Source: Ilyonectria destructans
Taxonomy: Eukaryota; Ascomycota; Sordariomycetes; Hypocreales; Nectriaceae
NCBI GenBank assembly: GCA_020740775.1
Contig: JAHEWK010000011.1
Coordinates: 1,178,001 to 1,242,000 of the forward strand
Reading direction: 5' to 3'
DNA length: 64,000 bases
The notes beneath the pieces were generated by a model. The model was given only the letters and a program-made list of their open reading frames with translations, was not told the origin of the DNA and searched no databases. This document shows positions 10,398 through 21,223 of this stretch, in pieces; position 1 is the stretch's first letter, and the number at the start of each line of letters is the position of its first letter. The position numbers were made by a program, and so were the translations under genes.

Positions 10398-12321
10398 TGT
10401 GGTTGATGGGGCCGGGAACGGGTACCCGCTGGTGACGCTGATGGATCGACGTGTGGATGAGTGGTGGTTGGACCGAGTGAAACCGAATTGGAGCTGGTAT
10501 GAGAGGCGAATTCACCGAGTGACAACTAAATCTCAATCGCAATTGCAATTGAGGGTGCAGTGGGGATGATGTTTCGTCGAAACCGCTGCAGTCGTCAATG
10601 TTGGGATGACAGATTTAAGAATCAACATTAAGGTTAAGACCAACTTTTTGGCTCTGCACCCTGATCGAACGCCGTTAGCAGTCGGCTATGCCAGGAGGCA
10701 AGACCAGGAGGCGGGCGGTGCGCCGCCGAAAAAGGAAAGAAGTCAGGTTCGGGCCACCGCAACCCCGGTTTCGCCCGCGTGATCCTGATCCGCGTGTCGC
10801 ACATGAAAAGTACCCTCCCCCGTCGTACCTGCCTCCGCATTCTCCCTCGCCCGCATGAGCAGCAGGTTGCAAGAGGTACAGCGGCAGGCGGTACCATGGC
10901 GCTTGCCTTGGGGACCCGGTGTGTGTTCGTACCCCCAGAGCCCAGCTGCAGTGCCGCCCGGGAATCAAGCCCCGGACGGTGTCCGCATCGGAGGTCCGTC
11001 GATGGTTTTTCCCACCTGATGACCTCCCCAGTGACTAAAAGTTGGCACCGGATTCGGGTACTCGCTGCCAAGGCGATGGTCTCATCTAATTGCGGCTGGG
11101 TTCGCGGGGCTCCCAGCACCAATTTGCCAGGGGCCCGGCACTCGCTAGCAGCGCTGTGCGGATCCGGGAGTACCTTGACGGGCTGGCAGAGAACTAGAAG
11201 TGCTTCTGGACTCCTAGAGATGCAAGTACGGGACCGAGGACGTGTAGACGCGGCGCGCACGAATATCGGACGGCATCGGTGGTGTCCACTACCAACCGAC
11301 ATGCCGTGTATCGGACGGGTTCCGAAAAGCAAGCTTGCTACTTGGCTGCATTCCATGTCTCACGTCCCGCTAGCATTGTAGGTCAGAGCTGACTGCACTG
11401 CATGTCGAGCCTGGGCATTGGGCTTGGACGGACTCGGTGAGATGGCTGGGCGGGCTGACAACATCTTGGCGAGAAGATGTTCTTCATTTTCCTCCTCTCT
11501 TAGACTAGACGATGTATGATTGCATGTTATCACATCTGCGGGTGCTGCAGTTCGGTTGGCCATCTCAGCCCGGATGTAGTTGATCCGGCGTCGGCATCTC
11601 TGCCGTCCGTCTCACACCGTTCAAGCTTAATTCTTTCGGTGTGTTGTGGCAGATCAAGGTTGCCGCTTGTGCCATTCATGAGTGAGATACCGCGCCACAT
11701 CAGTGGCCAGAGGATGGGAATGGTTGCGGAGGAGCATCTCGCAGCGCATTCATGTACTGGGCCTATTTTAAGTTTCAAGTGCAACCTTGTCGGTGTGCGT
11801 TTCTCTGTCTCATACATATAGTACCTAGCAATACGAAGCACACGGTACTGGAGCAAGCCCCCCCCGCCTTATCGTGGTTAGTAATACAGCACCAAACAAT
11901 GCCCTATCCTGACAGCTCGCCGACAGCCCGGCGAGGTGGTGAACCGTGTCGTGATTCCACGTGAAGCTGACATCATTGCTTCACCCACGGGGCAAGCTCC
12001 CTTTCCAGCATCGTTCGTTGGACAGTGCTCTGCTTGGTAATTGACAGTGGCATTTGTCACCTCTGGGAGCTGCGCCTTCAATGCTATAGATGTAATAAAA
12101 CATAATAATATACTGGTGTTGGTTTATAATATGCCAGATTTCCCCGATTTGTCGACATCATCTGCAGCTTCGTTTCCCCGCTGATACTGACTGTACCCCT
12201 CAACACCACAAACTCACATTGTGAGATTTGACAGCTGACACATCAACGTCAACATCTACATCCGTCACAAACAAAACCACACGTCAAAAGTACACGTCAG
12301 AAACAAATCAAGTCACTCGCA
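10398..12321. promoter_or_regulatory. 1.9 kb intergenic region upstream of ZIP and DsbA-like genes
   Basis: Shared 5' region of the divergent ZIP and DsbA-like genes. Between 10630 and 11380 both strands hold overlapping open frames of 240 and 200 codons, without family motifs; this looks like a chance effect of GC-rich sequence. The last 400 bases become AT-rich and then CA-rich, like a leader. No RNA gene was recognised. Confidence 0.45.
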
Positions 12322-12972
12322 ATGGCTCTCCCTCCCAAGTTCGCCGGGCACAAGCTCGAGTTCGCCGCTCCGCCCGCAGCCGCCTCGGCCGTCGCCCACA
12401 CGACGCACACGGCCGAGCTCTACCTGGACTACTGCTGCCCCTTCTCCGCCAAGATCTTCCGCACGCTCAACAGCGCCGTGATCCCCGCCATCAAGGCCAA
12501 CCCCAAGTGGGCGGCGGGCATCGCCTTCGTCTTCCGCCAGCAGATCCAGCCGTGGCACCCGTCGTCGACGCTGATGCACGAGGCGGCGCTGGCCGTGCTG
12601 CGCATCGCCCCAGAGCGCTTCTGGGAGTTCAGTGGCGCGCTGTTTGAGGAGCAGACGGCCTTCTTCGACGTCAACGTCGTCAACGAGACGCGCAACGACA
12701 CGTACCGCCGCCTCGCCAAGGTCGCCGCCAAGGTCGGCGTCGACGAGGATGAGGTCTACCGCCTGCTGGTCATCCCCGACAAGCCGGGTGCGGACGGAGC
12801 GCTGAATGCGGGGAACCAGGTCACCGTCGATGTCAAGCTCGTCACCAAGATGAACCGTTTGATTGGCGTCCATGTTACGCCTACTGTTGTGTATGACGGT
12901 GTTGTGCAGGACGTCAGTTCTGGGTGGACGCTTGAGCAGTGGACCGAGTGGCTCGATAAGAATGTTGTCTAG
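12322..12972 (+). CDS. DsbA/thioredoxin-fold protein with CPFS active-site variant
   Basis: Single exon, 216 residues. A beta strand (AELYLDY) leads into CCPFSAKIFRTL, the position of the redox CxxC in thioredoxin/DsbA folds, here CPFS (one cysteine replaced by serine, preceded by an extra Cys). A helical insertion (about residues 75-165) follows, and the C-terminal part has VTPTVVYDG, the cis-proline loop, then an amphipathic closing helix. This is the architecture of small fungal DsbA-like proteins. The CxxS site suggests a monothiol or non-oxidase role such as glutathione-linked chemistry rather than disulfide formation. No signal peptide is evident, so it is probably cytosolic. Fold assignment is good; function is open. 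Confidence 0.78.
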   Translation: MALPPKFAGHKLEFAAPPAAASAVAHTTHTAELYLDYCCPFSAKIFRTLNSAVIPAIKANPKWAAGIAFVFRQQIQPWHPSSTLMHEAALAVLRIAPERFWEFSGALFEEQTAFFDVNVVNETRNDTYRRLAKVAAKVGVDEDEVYRLLVIPDKPGADGALNAGNQVTVDVKLVTKMNRLIGVHVTPTVVYDGVVQDVSSGWTLEQWTEWLDKNVV

Positions 12973-13286
12973 ATGCCTTGTGTCAACACAGCTCTTTACT
13001 TGATCGAATCAGATACAAGCAGCGCGATCGTGTCCCATCAGTCTCTTCATCAATGTCTTATCTTAATTCAATTGTGAAAATACCAAGCAAAAACTCAAGT
13101 TCAGTCGTTCCCTTGCCTTGCAGCACCGCGAAGGCAGTTGTGTCAATCTGTAAAACACCACGTGCCAATCACACCCTCCTCACACAGGGCTGCATCGCGT
13201 CCCTGAGCCGCGTCTCTCATGACTTTTTTTAGCATCACTTCCCGACAACGCTTCAACCCCAGACCACTAACATCAACTCACAAGCA
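12973..13286. other. Intergenic spacer
   Basis: 3' flank of the DsbA-like gene and short promoter of the next gene, with a T-run (TTTTTTT) 60 bases before the next start. Nothing else seen. Confidence 0.4.
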
Positions 13287-14307
13287 ATGTTTTCATTCCG
13301 AACAATCATCCCCCGGCTGCGGCCAATTCAATTGATCCCCCTGTCCCCAAGCTCCCCCCTCTCAGCATCCCTCTGCCGCACCCTCCGTAGCTCCCTGCAG
13401 AAATCTCTCCAGCAGCAGCCCCGGCGATGGTACGCACTGCCCGTGCCCAAGAAGCCGTCCCGGGTTGAGCAGGAGCTTAAGAGGCAGGCTAGGGCAGCTT
13501 CGAGGAATGGAAAGGGGCATGGTATGATGTGCCCCGTCCCTGGCTTGAATTGATCTCAAATACTGACAATCTCTGCAGCGCTTCCTGAGCGGTTGATCAT
13601 CTATCATGCCGGCACCGGACGGACCACGTTTCTGGCCATGGTCAAGGTCACGACTCTATTCATCGGATGCTTTTTCTGTTTTGTCGTTGCGCCGGGTTAT
13701 ATCAAAGCCGAAAAGCCCGTGTTGGAAACAGCTGGTAGTATGTTCTGTCATAACTCTCTCAAGCCACTCTCCCTCTCACCTTCGAATAAATGAAGGGCCA
13801 TCATGAACTGAACAACACACACCTCAAACCTCAAACCTCAAATCGACTAACACCTCCTCTCACGCAGTCGCCCTCTGCGGCATCATCCCCATCCTGTTCG
13901 TCGCCTCCGTCACCTCCCCCTTCGTCACCCACATCCACATCCACCTCCCGGCCTACGCCCGCGCCTCCCAGCCCATCCTCGAGCGCTTCGTCCGCACCCT
14001 GCCGCCCAACACCCAGCTCACCCTCACCACCATGAGCTTCATCGCCAAGCCCCGCTACAGCTCCCTACAGGCTGGCGACCTTGCCCCCACCCGCCGTCGT
14101 TTCGGCCTCGTCAACTTGGTCCGCGACACCGACGCCGAGAACGCTAAGCGCAGCTGGTACATGTTCCGCGCCGTCGGCAAGTTCTACGTCCAGGAGAAGG
14201 GCCCCGTTAGGAGGGTCCGCTACGAGAAGAAGAAGAAGGACCAGGTCGATGGCTGGATCTGGGATGCTATCAAGGAGAGGCTCGACAAGAAGGCCGGCCC
14301 TGCCTAA
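13287..14307 (+). CDS. Probable mitochondrial inner-membrane protein (TMEM70/TMEM186-like)
   Basis: Exons are 13287-13521, 13579-13734 and 13868-14307 (276 residues), with the second intron (133 nt) placed inside the membrane region. The first 50 residues are Arg/Ser/Leu-rich with almost no acids, as in a mitochondrial presequence, and end near RRWYALP. Two hydrophobic segments follow: one around TTLFIGCFFCFVVAPGYI and one from VALCGIIPILFVASVTS, joined by a short loop. A soluble domain containing FIAKPRYSSL and FGLVNLVRDT and a Lys-rich tail complete the protein. Two helices plus a C-terminal domain recall TMEM70/TMEM186, which act in respiratory complex assembly. The fungal family is mostly annotated as hypothetical, so this is inference. 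The gene is convergent with the chromate transporter, 90 bp apart. Confidence 0.72.
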
Positions 14308-14397
14308 CTAACACTACATCTCTCACATATTCAACAAACTAATAATCTCCACATCCAACATCTCACCTCACCCTTCCCAGCCGCGAAACCATCACAC

Positions 14398-16052
14398 TCA
14401 AGCAGTCACCACACCATACCAAATCATCCCCATAACACCTCCAAGACCAATGGCAACCGGCGGGCTAGCCCCCATCCACATCCCCCCAAAGAAGCTCGTC
14501 GCCGTCGTCACCACCCACCATGGCTCAACCGCCAAGCTTGTTCCGTTGCGGTATCCCTCGTCGATGTACCCAATCTGCCACAACCGGTACACGGCTGTAT
14601 ATATGAGTCCAACTGCCGCCGCATTCAGGCCCCTCAGCGCCGCCTTAACCCATCGCCATCCGCGGATTGCGCTCCACAACCCCATCGTTCCGTGGACCAG
14701 AATCATCCCCGGCGCGAAGATGCCGACAAACGCGATAATCGCCCCGGCGGCAGAACTGTATCCGCCGTTGATGGCCGTCAGGCTGCCGAGGTACACAGCG
14801 AAGTTGAAGTTGGGGCCCGGGAACGCCTGGATCATGGCCAGGCCGATGAGGAAGTCTCGCGGGCTCACCCAGCCCTCGGCGACGACGTACTCCCGCAAAA
14901 GGGGGATGACCACGGGGCCGCCGCCGAAGATGATCGTTCCCGCCAGGTACATGTTGGCGAAGAGGCTGTAGAGGAGTGGCAGGTCGGGAAGGGTCCCGCG
15001 CAGGACCATGACCACGAGGAAGGTCGTGAAGAAGGCTACGATGAGGGCAAGACCCAGCTTCCACGACATGACATTGAGACGTCGGCCAGCTGGGATGACA
15101 CGGGGCTCGTCCTCGGTGGATGCCATGTTGGAATCTTGCGCCTCAGTCGACGAGCCCGCCACCGCAGGCTGCCGCGTCTGCATTTCTATCCCCGACTCCT
15201 CCCCAACCGTCTGCCTCTGTCGATTGATCATCGCCAACACTTTGTTAACCGGGCCATGTAACCACCGATAATCATGCACCACCGTGGCCAGGCCAGAAAG
15301 CACCATCAGAACGGGAAAGTACCACATCGCATTGTACATCAGCCCCGCCGAGGCGCTCAGGAACACAATGATACGCGTCATACGGTCTGTGATAGCCTTT
15401 TCCGACAGCTGCACCGCCGCAAGCAGGATAACCCCCACCGTTGCAGCGTTGAGGCCGGAGAGCAGCGCGTAGACCTGGCGCGGGAGCGTCTCGCCGATGT
15501 TGGATACGCCGACGGAAAGGCCGTACATGCCAATGGCGCCGGGAAGACTATGTTGCAGCTTAGCTCTTTACTTTGTACAATATTAGAGAAGTGCTGAATG
15601 CGAAAAATGTACCTCCAGATGAAGAAACCCAGGAGCGCAGAGAGAAAGCCGTCGTGGATGAGGTTGATGCAATAATGCATCTTGGTGCTTGCCGGCCCCG
15701 AAAGCGCCTGGCACACGCTAAAGAGTTCTTGATACTGTTTTATCGTTAAGCAACCATTCCAGCAAGACAGTCATTCTGCATATCTGGTCGTTGCAACTCA
15801 CCACTTGTTCATCTAACCACCGCAGTCTAACCGCAAATTTGTCATAAAACTGTCGAGAATCAGTTACAACCACATCAATACCCACTGCCGCACTACCCAA
15901 GGGCCAGAAACGGCCACAGCAATGTGAGTACATACAATCTTGAAGTGCACCGGCGGCCCGCCAAACGACGTGAAGCCCATGTGCCAGTTCTGCCGCACCG
16001 TGCTCCCCAGTCTCTCGACGGGGACGCACCCGCGCTCTGTTCCCAGCACCAT
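14398..16052 (-). CDS. CHR-family chromate transporter, two-domain
   Basis: The model is complement(14398-15547, 15613-15734, 15802-15849, 15936-16052), 478 residues. The introns are 65-86 nt and all four exons join in frame. The first exon carries MGFTSFGGPPVHFKI and the third YQELFSVCQALSGPASTK. The third-fourth junction makes FFIWSLPGAIGMYGLSVG; all are signatures of the N-terminal CHR half. A hydrophilic loop (about residues 215-260) separates the C-terminal half with GTIIFGGGPVVIPLL and AFPGPNFNFAVYLG. Long-chain CHR proteins have two homologous halves and 10-11 helices and export chromate, or transport sulfate-like anions, at the plasma membrane. Eukaryotic members are sporadic and regarded as acquired from bacteria, but codon use and intron number here match the neighbours, so any transfer is old. 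Confidence 0.87.
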
Positions 16053-17061
16053 GATCCAACAAGCCGCAGTGCTTAGTTACAGGCAACGAGGAGAGAGAGA
16101 CGGTCTAGATTGCAGTGAATGCAGTAAGGGGAAGATGGCAGGAAAGAATGCAAGGGCAGAAACTGAGGGTTAGATGTTCTGACTAATTTGTCTACCACGG
16201 TCGGTTAGCGCGCGGGGAGTAGAGAGACGTACCTGATGGCGTTCTTTCATATCGGACTTAATTAAGCTTAATTACCAACGGCCTATCAAGACACCAAGAA
16301 GGCGACCTTGGCGAATTGCGCCATACATACCCGAAGCTGCGCAATCAACGTGAAGCTCCCGTGTTACCTTCAAAGCTCCTACCTAGCCTCTCTTAATGGA
16401 CATTATTCGAGTCAACTCTGGACAAAACATCACACCAAGACGGTAAAATTATTGCAGACAAATAAAAGAGTCGATATTATGCAAGACCCCCACCCCTGGA
16501 AACACAAGACGCCAAACATGCGCTGCCCCCCTATTTGCTTCCAACGCCTCCAAAGGACCACTGAATTGGTTCCTTTGGACAAGAGAAAAGGCCGTCGTCG
16601 CCTTACCTTGCCTTGCCAACCACCCAAATCAATGCGTACGTATATAGTAATACATCCATCCATCCAAGGACAAAGACTCCAAGTCGTGATTGCAAGCCCA
16701 AACAAAAAAACGCCTTCGGTCGTAGCTCGTCACATATTTCCTTTTCAACCCACACCTAGCCGCCACCATCCTTACACCTGGACAGCGTCTTTTCATCTCC
16801 CTGTGGCTGCTCTCTTCCCCCACGCCAGTCACCATAACTACACGAGTAGCCACTCCAGAGGGTCCCCAGAAATATGCACCATGCAACTTGCTGATCACTC
16901 CACACCAGAGACCGCCATTAGACCAAAATATACACCGAAAATACAGGTCACCCTTCTCTTATCCATGTTGTGCCTGGACGGCTGTTAGAGTCAACCACTT
17001 CCCCCCTGGCATTGCCCTGCAACCCAGTTTGTGACTAGTTTATGAGGTCAAATTTATAACC
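16053..17061. other. Intergenic region between CHR gene and Zn2Cys6 gene
   Basis: Contains the CHR promoter and the 3' flank of the upstream transcription-factor gene (both minus). A plus-strand open frame of 226 codons (16308-16988) lies here, but its composition (His/Pro/Ser/Thr-rich) and lack of motifs argue against a protein. It is probably antisense to the long 3' UTR. Confidence 0.45.
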
Positions 17062-20000
17062 TCAATGACGCTTCATAACCGGTCCGCCCTCGTAGTCCCA
17101 AGCCCGCTTGAGACCACCTTCGTAGACACTAGCAACGGACTCTTGCCACATGGCTGGAGTCACAAAGCTCGTCACGGGTGCGGCCGAGTACTGCGACGGA
17201 GAAAGCTGCTGTGAGCCAGTCGGTAAGGAACCATGGACTGCTTGGATATCCTGGAGTGTCGAAACCTCAGGTGCACCTGCCGAAGACGCAACGTTTAGAG
17301 AGCTGGCTTGTGAAGGGGTGGAGCTGGGCTGTGTTTGTGCGGGCGTACCAAATGTCGTATTCCATTGTCTAATAGTCGAGTTAGCACTGAAAGCACAGAT
17401 GCAGGCGACTCGCGCGTAGAAGATAGTTACTTACTCAAAAATCCGCGAAGGGTTCCACCCAGGTTGGTCCGAAAGTGGCATGCTCTGTGCCATGCCCGGG
17501 CCCTGGGTTCCTTGCGACATCATAACGAGTGACTGTACAGCTGGAGAGTCACTCTTGCTGTCCACAGGGCCGGCAGAGATGGGAGGTGTGATGGGGTGAC
17601 TGGTATAACTGACTTGTTGAGCGCTGTGTGTGTCCAAGGCTTGATCCATGGATCCGGTTCGATGAACTGCCGGTCGGTATCCCTGAGTGACCTGGGGCGG
17701 ACTTGAATGGGTTGATGGGTGAGGGCTTCCGTAGGGGAAAGTTGGCTTCAGCACAAAGGACTTTCTCGGATCAGCCGAGAAGGCTTCCCGGAGAGCATTG
17801 ATCTGCTTCTCCAACTCGGGCATCTCCCAGGCATCCATTACTTTCTCTAGGATCCGCATGTGTCGAGTAAAAAACTCTCGAGCATCGTTGTTCAAGTCCG
17901 GGTCAGGCGAGACGATTGCCACCTACGCAACTTGGGTTAGTTCCGCATAAACATCCCAGAAGAAGAAAAAAACCGGCTCCTACCAAGTGAATGACGATGC
18001 AAGATAATCCAGCATAGACAACGAAACTGTAGCCACGTTGCATACACTGGAGGCCGGTGAGTCCAAATGCGTTAATGGTGGCTTCCTGTAGACGACAGAG
18101 CGCCTTGGCAGAGTTGTAGCAGATCATCATGTGGCGTTTCCATTGCCCATCAGGAGCGTTGGGGTCCAAGAATGACAACTGTGGCCGGTGGAAGAGGATC
18201 AGAGTGAGATAGTAGTAGGCGTGCATGTTGCCTAAGAAGTGAGACGGGACCCAAGGAGGGGAGCCATCCGCTGGGAAGGTTATAGCCAAGTCGGCGGGCA
18301 GTTCTGTCAACCACGCGTTGAATGACTGGCTCAGCTGCTGGAATTCAGGGTCGATTCCCCAATCCTTGCGCTTCCGAAGTCGGGCGTAGACTTTGCTCAT
18401 ACTGGACACGCCTCGTACCACGCGAGCAAAGTACGTAAAATGCCGGCACACATGATATTCGCTTTCCTCGCACTCAGGGAGATGCCTTGGTACATTAAAG
18501 TCGACCGAGTCGGCGTGGACTGACAGGTCGTGTCGGCCTTGGGGCGTGTTAGTCTTTGTCGTATTGGATCTGTTGGGGTTTGTTGGTGTTAAGGGAACGC
18601 ACCTTGGGGAGTTCCAACCATGACCTCGCAAGTAAAGACGACTTGCCAGATCCGAGTCCTGAGAAGGCACTCTTCTGAGCTAAACTCGCAAGGTTTGCCT
18701 GCTTGGTGGTCTTCGTAATGCTCATCTAGCTCCAGATCCTTGCCAATCTGAACACATTGCACAACGGTCATCCAAGAACGGTAGTAGTATCCTCGCTTCG
18801 GGGCTGCCTCTCGCGCCTTGAGAATCATCAACAGAGCTTGGAGAGTGCTCAATCGCGGAATATCCATGAACGAATCCGCGTGTCCTATCAAAGTAAGCAA
18901 ATATCCATCGCATCTAAGCGGGGACTATGCACGTACTCGTAGCAAGTGCGAGCCACTGCTGGCCCTCAGTTGGGTCCTCGGCCAGTCGACCACCAATGGC
19001 AAACAAGGCTTCGAGAATCAAGGGAGATATCGATTCCCTGTCTGTATTCCATTGTTGATAGAAAATTGTTTTGCACAGAACCGGGACATAGGCGTGAACG
19101 TGGGTAAAGTAAAGGTCGAAATAATGGAGTGCCGTTTCGTCATCGGGCATCAACTCCGGAGGAATGCGAATCTTTAGACCGGGAGCAGGCATCATCGGCG
19201 GCAACGCGCTCTTGTAGTCATCCGATTCCTCAATAACTGGCTCTTCCCCACGTCGGAAAGATGCCTTATTCCTCAAATATGGCGCTGTGCAAGAGTGGTT
19301 AGTCGGGTCTGGACCTCAAGGGCAAACCACGGAGGCATCTTACCTGTTCCTGCCTCATTCACCTTCAGAGTCCCGAGTAAGTCGGCGAGGTCTTGATGTT
19401 GATAATCACCGGGGGAAGAATATGCTTCCGGGGAGGATTCCTGGCGATGCGAGTGCGGGTGATGCATCGGTGGGGTGGGAAATACATTCTGAGCAGCATA
19501 GGAGTGATCAATCATGTTTACCGGAGGCTGTACGTTGGCATATGACATGCCGCCTTGCTGCTGATTCGCATCATAGGGAACTGTCTGGTACGCGCCGGCG
19601 TTTGCGTCGGGATATTGCTGCGCTGCGTACATGGAGGAGCCAGGCGGCTTGTTGGCGGTGTGCATGACCTGCTGCTGCATGGACATCTGCTGGAAGTGAT
19701 CGGAGGGGTTCATCTGGGGCTGTTCATAAGTCGTCGAGTCAGTGGCACCGTCGTAGCCATTCGGGCGCACGCAATGCAGCTTGAGCCTGATGCAGGCGGA
19801 GCATGGCCATGTGTTGGTCGTCGCAGCGTCGCATTTGATCTTCCGCCTCCGGCAGCCCTCACAGGCTCTCATAACTAGAAGGAAGTTGTTAGTCACGGGG
19901 GCGTGCGCGATCAAGACGTGCAAATCGATGGAGTCGTACCCTTCAACCGCTTGTGACGGTTGTGCTCGTCGACAAAGACATAGTCTATGATGAGGGGTCA

Positions 20001-20157
20001 GTGGTTAGGTTTACAACGAGGCGGGGTCCAATTCGCGGTGGGATGGCGCACTCTTCTGTGTCTCGCGCTGAGCATACTGCTGCGGCGCAAAGCTGAAGGA
20101 ATTCATCTGCGAGTTCTGGGGCAGGATGCGACGGACGGAGGCGTCGTTTTCGGACAT
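17062..20157 (-). CDS. Zn2Cys6 transcription factor with Fungal_trans domain
   Basis: Eight exons: complement(17062-17368, 17435-17922, 17984-18537, 18603-18884, 18937-19284, 19344-19874, 19940-19984, 20052-20157), 886 residues, phases consistent throughout. Two tiny leading exons encode MSENDASVRRILPQ and YVFVDEHNRHKRLK. The third opens with the binuclear zinc cluster: Cys 55, 58, 65, 75, 78 and 85 (C-X2-C-X6-C-X9-C-X2-C-X6-C), in the context ACEGCRRRKIKCD. A Gln/Met/Asn-rich linker follows (residues 90-240), then a Fungal_trans middle-homology region (about 260-620, including LHYFDLYFTHVHAYVPVLCK and RGYYYRSWMTVVQCV). The low-complexity C-terminal tail ends with a conserved-looking WQESVASVYEGG. 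It is a sequence-specific nuclear regulator; the target pathway cannot be read from sequence. A long promoter upstream suggests complex control. Confidence 0.88.
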
Positions 20158-21191
20158 GGTGGGCGACGCGGTGGTGAGGTCACAGCCTCCGGAGGGTCAG
20201 ACGTTGGGGGTGCTGGCTGCCAACATCAAGTCGGCGCGCGACGTATCGAGACCAGGCGGTGGCGGGACCAAAGGTTAAAGAGTCGAACAAGATTCGGAAG
20301 CTCCGATGTCGCGGCAGAGGGAGAAAAGCAACGGACGTCAGCCGCGCAAGGTTCGTGGGAGGAAAAGAACACTTTTCAGTCGGCGTGGCGAAGAGTGGCG
20401 AGCGACAACGATAGATAGCGACGGCGAGGGCGACGTGGATTTGACGACACAGCAGAGCAGCTCCTCGTGGAACAGACGGGAGACGGGACGAGAGCTATGC
20501 GGGCTGCGGAGCGGTGCGCGTAGGAGGCGGTCCAGGCTTATTATGGACAGGTCAGGGAGCGCGGGGCGGCAGGCGAGTTGAGTGGGCGAGTTGAGTGGTG
20601 AGCGCGCTGTAGGATGGTCTTAAAGCTGAAGCTGCAGGGCTCAGTAGGCCAGTAGCCTGCTTCCAGTGGCTCTAGCCTCAAGCTCTCAGAGACGGGAAGG
20701 CGACGACGACAGGGGACTTAGGCTTGGGGCATGCCAGGCATGGGAGGCATGGGATGGGGCATGGGGTGTCGTTGGAGTCCTGTCCCTGGAGTCCTGACCC
20801 TTGGCGTGTGTGGCCTTGGCCTTGACCTTGAACCCGGGCCTGGCCCTGGCGTTTTTGGGGGGGGCGGCGGAAGGTTTTGCGCTTGGGGTTTTTGGGGATC
20901 ACGACAGGGCCGACAACAGGGGCGTCGACAGGGTGCGATGTGGTAGGGTGATGCAAGTGAGGAAAAACGGCGGCGCGTGTGTGGGCGTCAGAACGTGGAA
21001 TATGGGGCGGCCGAGTGGATGGCCGAGTGGGTGGCTGTCCAGGTGGTGTCTGGTGGGAGCACCACTCCACTGTTCCACTAGGCCACTGTTCCAGTTGCCA
21101 AAGGGTGCGTTGCAGCTGTTGCAGGGCGCTGCAGGCTGGCAGCTGCGGCGAGGGTGCCAAAGTGCGCGGAGGACGGACGAGGTGGCGGGTT

Positions 21192-21223
21192 GGTTTGCGG
21201 GTTTACGGGTTTGCGGGTTTGCG
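21192..21223 (+). repeat. Short tandem repeat, 8-bp unit GGTTTGCG x4
   Basis: Four adjacent copies of GGTTTGCG, the second with one change (GGTTTACG). It lies in the Zn2Cys6 promoter side of the empty region. It is not the fungal telomere repeat (TTAGGG). Confidence 0.8.

Noticed and set aside
10398..10800. Zap1-type zinc-response element upstream of the ZIP gene
   Set aside because: Only a partial match (ACCTTAAT on minus near 10630) to ACCTTNAAGGT; not enough to call.
6774..16052. A secondary-metabolite or metal-resistance gene cluster (dioxygenase, ZIP, CHR)
   Set aside because: No synthase, synthetase or pathway-specific enzymes, mixed orientations and housekeeping neighbours; adjacency is not evidence of a cluster.
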